Assembly (NCBI GenBank): GCA_023423015.1
Contig: JAFAGE010000362.1
Location: 1-7,298 of the forward strand
DNA length: 7,298 bases
Direction: 5' to 3'
Origin: Bacteroidota bacterium
GTDB lineage: Bacteria > Bacteroidota > Bacteroidia > Chitinophagales > Chitinophagaceae
Part shown: piece by piece, positions 6,581-7,298 of the stretch
Numbering within the stretch: the first letter of the stretch is position 1
Layout of the letters: every line of letters starts with the position of its first letter
Program-made: the position numbers and the translations under genes
The notes under the pieces: generated by a model
Told to the model about the DNA's origin: nothing
Seen by the model: only the letters and a program-made list of their open reading frames with translations
The model's database searches: none

Positions 6581-7298
6581 ATGAGAAGACGAACACCTGG
6601 CCTACTCCTCATTTGCATGCTGATGACGTGGGCATGCTTAGCGCAATCCCTGGATAAAGACAGTCTCTATCGCGCAGTTCAGACCGAACCGGAAGATTCC
6701 AACAAGGTTGTTACTTACCTGCACTACGGTGGGTTGTTCGAACAATCGGATCCCGACACTGCTCAATTCTACTATAGTAAATCGTGGGACCTGGCGAAGA
6801 AGCTCAACTACAAGCGTGGGATGGGCATGAACATCAGCTACCAGATTTTTTTGATGAATAACAGTGGGCGGTATCGGGAAGCATTGGAGCTGTGCAGAGA
6901 GGCGGTTGAAATCTACACCGAACTCAACAGCCAGAGAGATCTCGCAATTGCTTTGAATAATGTGGGTAACGAACACCAATACCTCGGTGAACTGAACCTC
7001 GCACTCGATCACTACCTCCGTGCAACTGCAATTGCAGAAAAGCTAAAGGACAGCATGCTAAGCCGGCTTATGCTGAATAATGTTGCGTCGGTATTTGTGA
7101 CCCTGAAAGACTATAACAAAGGAAGAAGGTATGCGTCGATGGCTCATGAAATAGCATTGAATCGGCGCGACACATTTGGGATGGCAACCAGCCTGGTAAA
7201 CCTGGCAACATCTGAAGCTGCAGCAGGTGAGTATAAAAAAGCAATGCAACACCTGCAGCAGGTGCTCCATTATAGCGAAGTGGTAGATGATTATACAC
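6581..7298 (+). CDS. Exported TPR-repeat protein, possibly the N-terminus of a sensor or regulator (cut by window edge)
   Basis: The frame is open from 6581 to the right edge, 239 codons without a stop. The N-terminus MRRRTPGLLLICMLMTWACLAQ is a signal peptide with three arginines and a hydrophobic core; cleavage after CLA before Gln is most likely, though Cys19 makes a lipoprotein signal conceivable. The rest is a helical array of about five tetratricopeptide repeats with a period near 40 residues (about 42-75, 80-117, 120-156, 160-196 and 200-235). Typical repeat signatures are GRYREALELCREAVEIY, LNNVGNEHQYLGELNLALDHY and GEYKKAMQHL. Such arrays bind proteins. In Bacteroidota this layout is common at the N-terminus of membrane histidine kinases and LuxR-type regulators, but nothing beyond the repeats is visible, so this remains inference. 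It is divergent from the beta-barrel gene. An in-frame ATG at 6563 would add six residues. Confidence 0.85.
   Translation, partial: MRRRTPGLLLICMLMTWACLAQSLDKDSLYRAVQTEPEDSNKVVTYLHYGGLFEQSDPDTAQFYYSKSWDLAKKLNYKRGMGMNISYQIFLMNNSGRYREALELCREAVEIYTELNSQRDLAIALNNVGNEHQYLGELNLALDHYLRATAIAEKLKDSMLSRLMLNNVASVFVTLKDYNKGRRYASMAHEIALNRRDTFGMATSLVNLATSEAAAGEYKKAMQHLQQVLHYSEVVDDYT

Noticed and set aside
6447..6596. 50-residue N-terminal extension of the beta-barrel protein
   Set aside because: The extension contains the promoter elements at 6524-6554 and precedes an internal classic signal peptide, so it is untranslated.
6638..7012. Minus-strand open frame of 124 codons opposite the TPR gene
   Set aside because: The plus strand encodes clear TPR repeats with a signal peptide across this stretch; the antisense frame has no recognisable features.
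1..7298. tRNA, rRNA, CRISPR array, insertion sequence or phage genes
   Set aside because: I saw no cloverleaf-like segments, regularly spaced repeats, transposase frames or terminal inverted repeats; nearly all sequence is accounted for by five genes.

Overview
The window looks like a chromosomal segment of a member of the Bacteroidota, most plausibly a Chitinophagales-type bacterium. The evidence is a SusC/SusD outer-membrane uptake pair, signal peptides ending in Ala-Gln, A-rich rather than strong Shine-Dalgarno leaders on several genes, and promoter-like elements matching the Bacteroidota consensus TTG/TAnnTTTG. The order-level placement is inference from protein style, not from a marker gene.

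Layout: positions 1-4395 hold a minus-strand operon in which a TonB-dependent SusC-type transporter (1333-4395, complete) is followed after 23 bases by a SusD-type surface lipoprotein (1-1309, C-terminus cut by the window edge). Together they should form a lidded outer-membrane importer for an oligomeric nutrient such as a glycan or peptide. No polysaccharide-degrading enzyme, sigma factor or anti-sigma factor lies in the visible part, so the substrate cannot be assigned. The 249-base gap upstream of susC (4396-4644) carries a perfect 8+8 base inverted repeat that is a good operator candidate, plus a smaller near-palindrome and an SD-like GGGG.

Next, still on the minus strand, is a membrane-bound fatty acid hydroxylase/sterol desaturase-family di-iron enzyme (4645-5697). 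It has its own promoter, whose position argues for the ATG at 5697 over the upstream TTG that extends the open frame to 5742. Upstream of it is a small eight-stranded outer-membrane beta-barrel protein (5898-6446), with a clear rho-independent terminator after it and a full-consensus promoter before it.

At 6581 the orientation flips: a plus-strand gene for a secreted or periplasmic-facing TPR-repeat protein runs off the right edge. It is transcribed divergently from the beta-barrel gene across about 134 bases. In this bacterial group such N-terminal TPR arrays often precede a transmembrane helix and a histidine kinase or DNA-binding domain, but that part is outside the window.

I see no RNA genes, insertion sequences, CRISPR arrays or broken genes. 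The window reads as ordinary Bacteroidota envelope and nutrient-uptake genes. The points worth a second look are the inverted repeat in front of susC, the enzyme subfamily and start of the desaturase-like protein, and the divergent promoter region next to the TPR gene.
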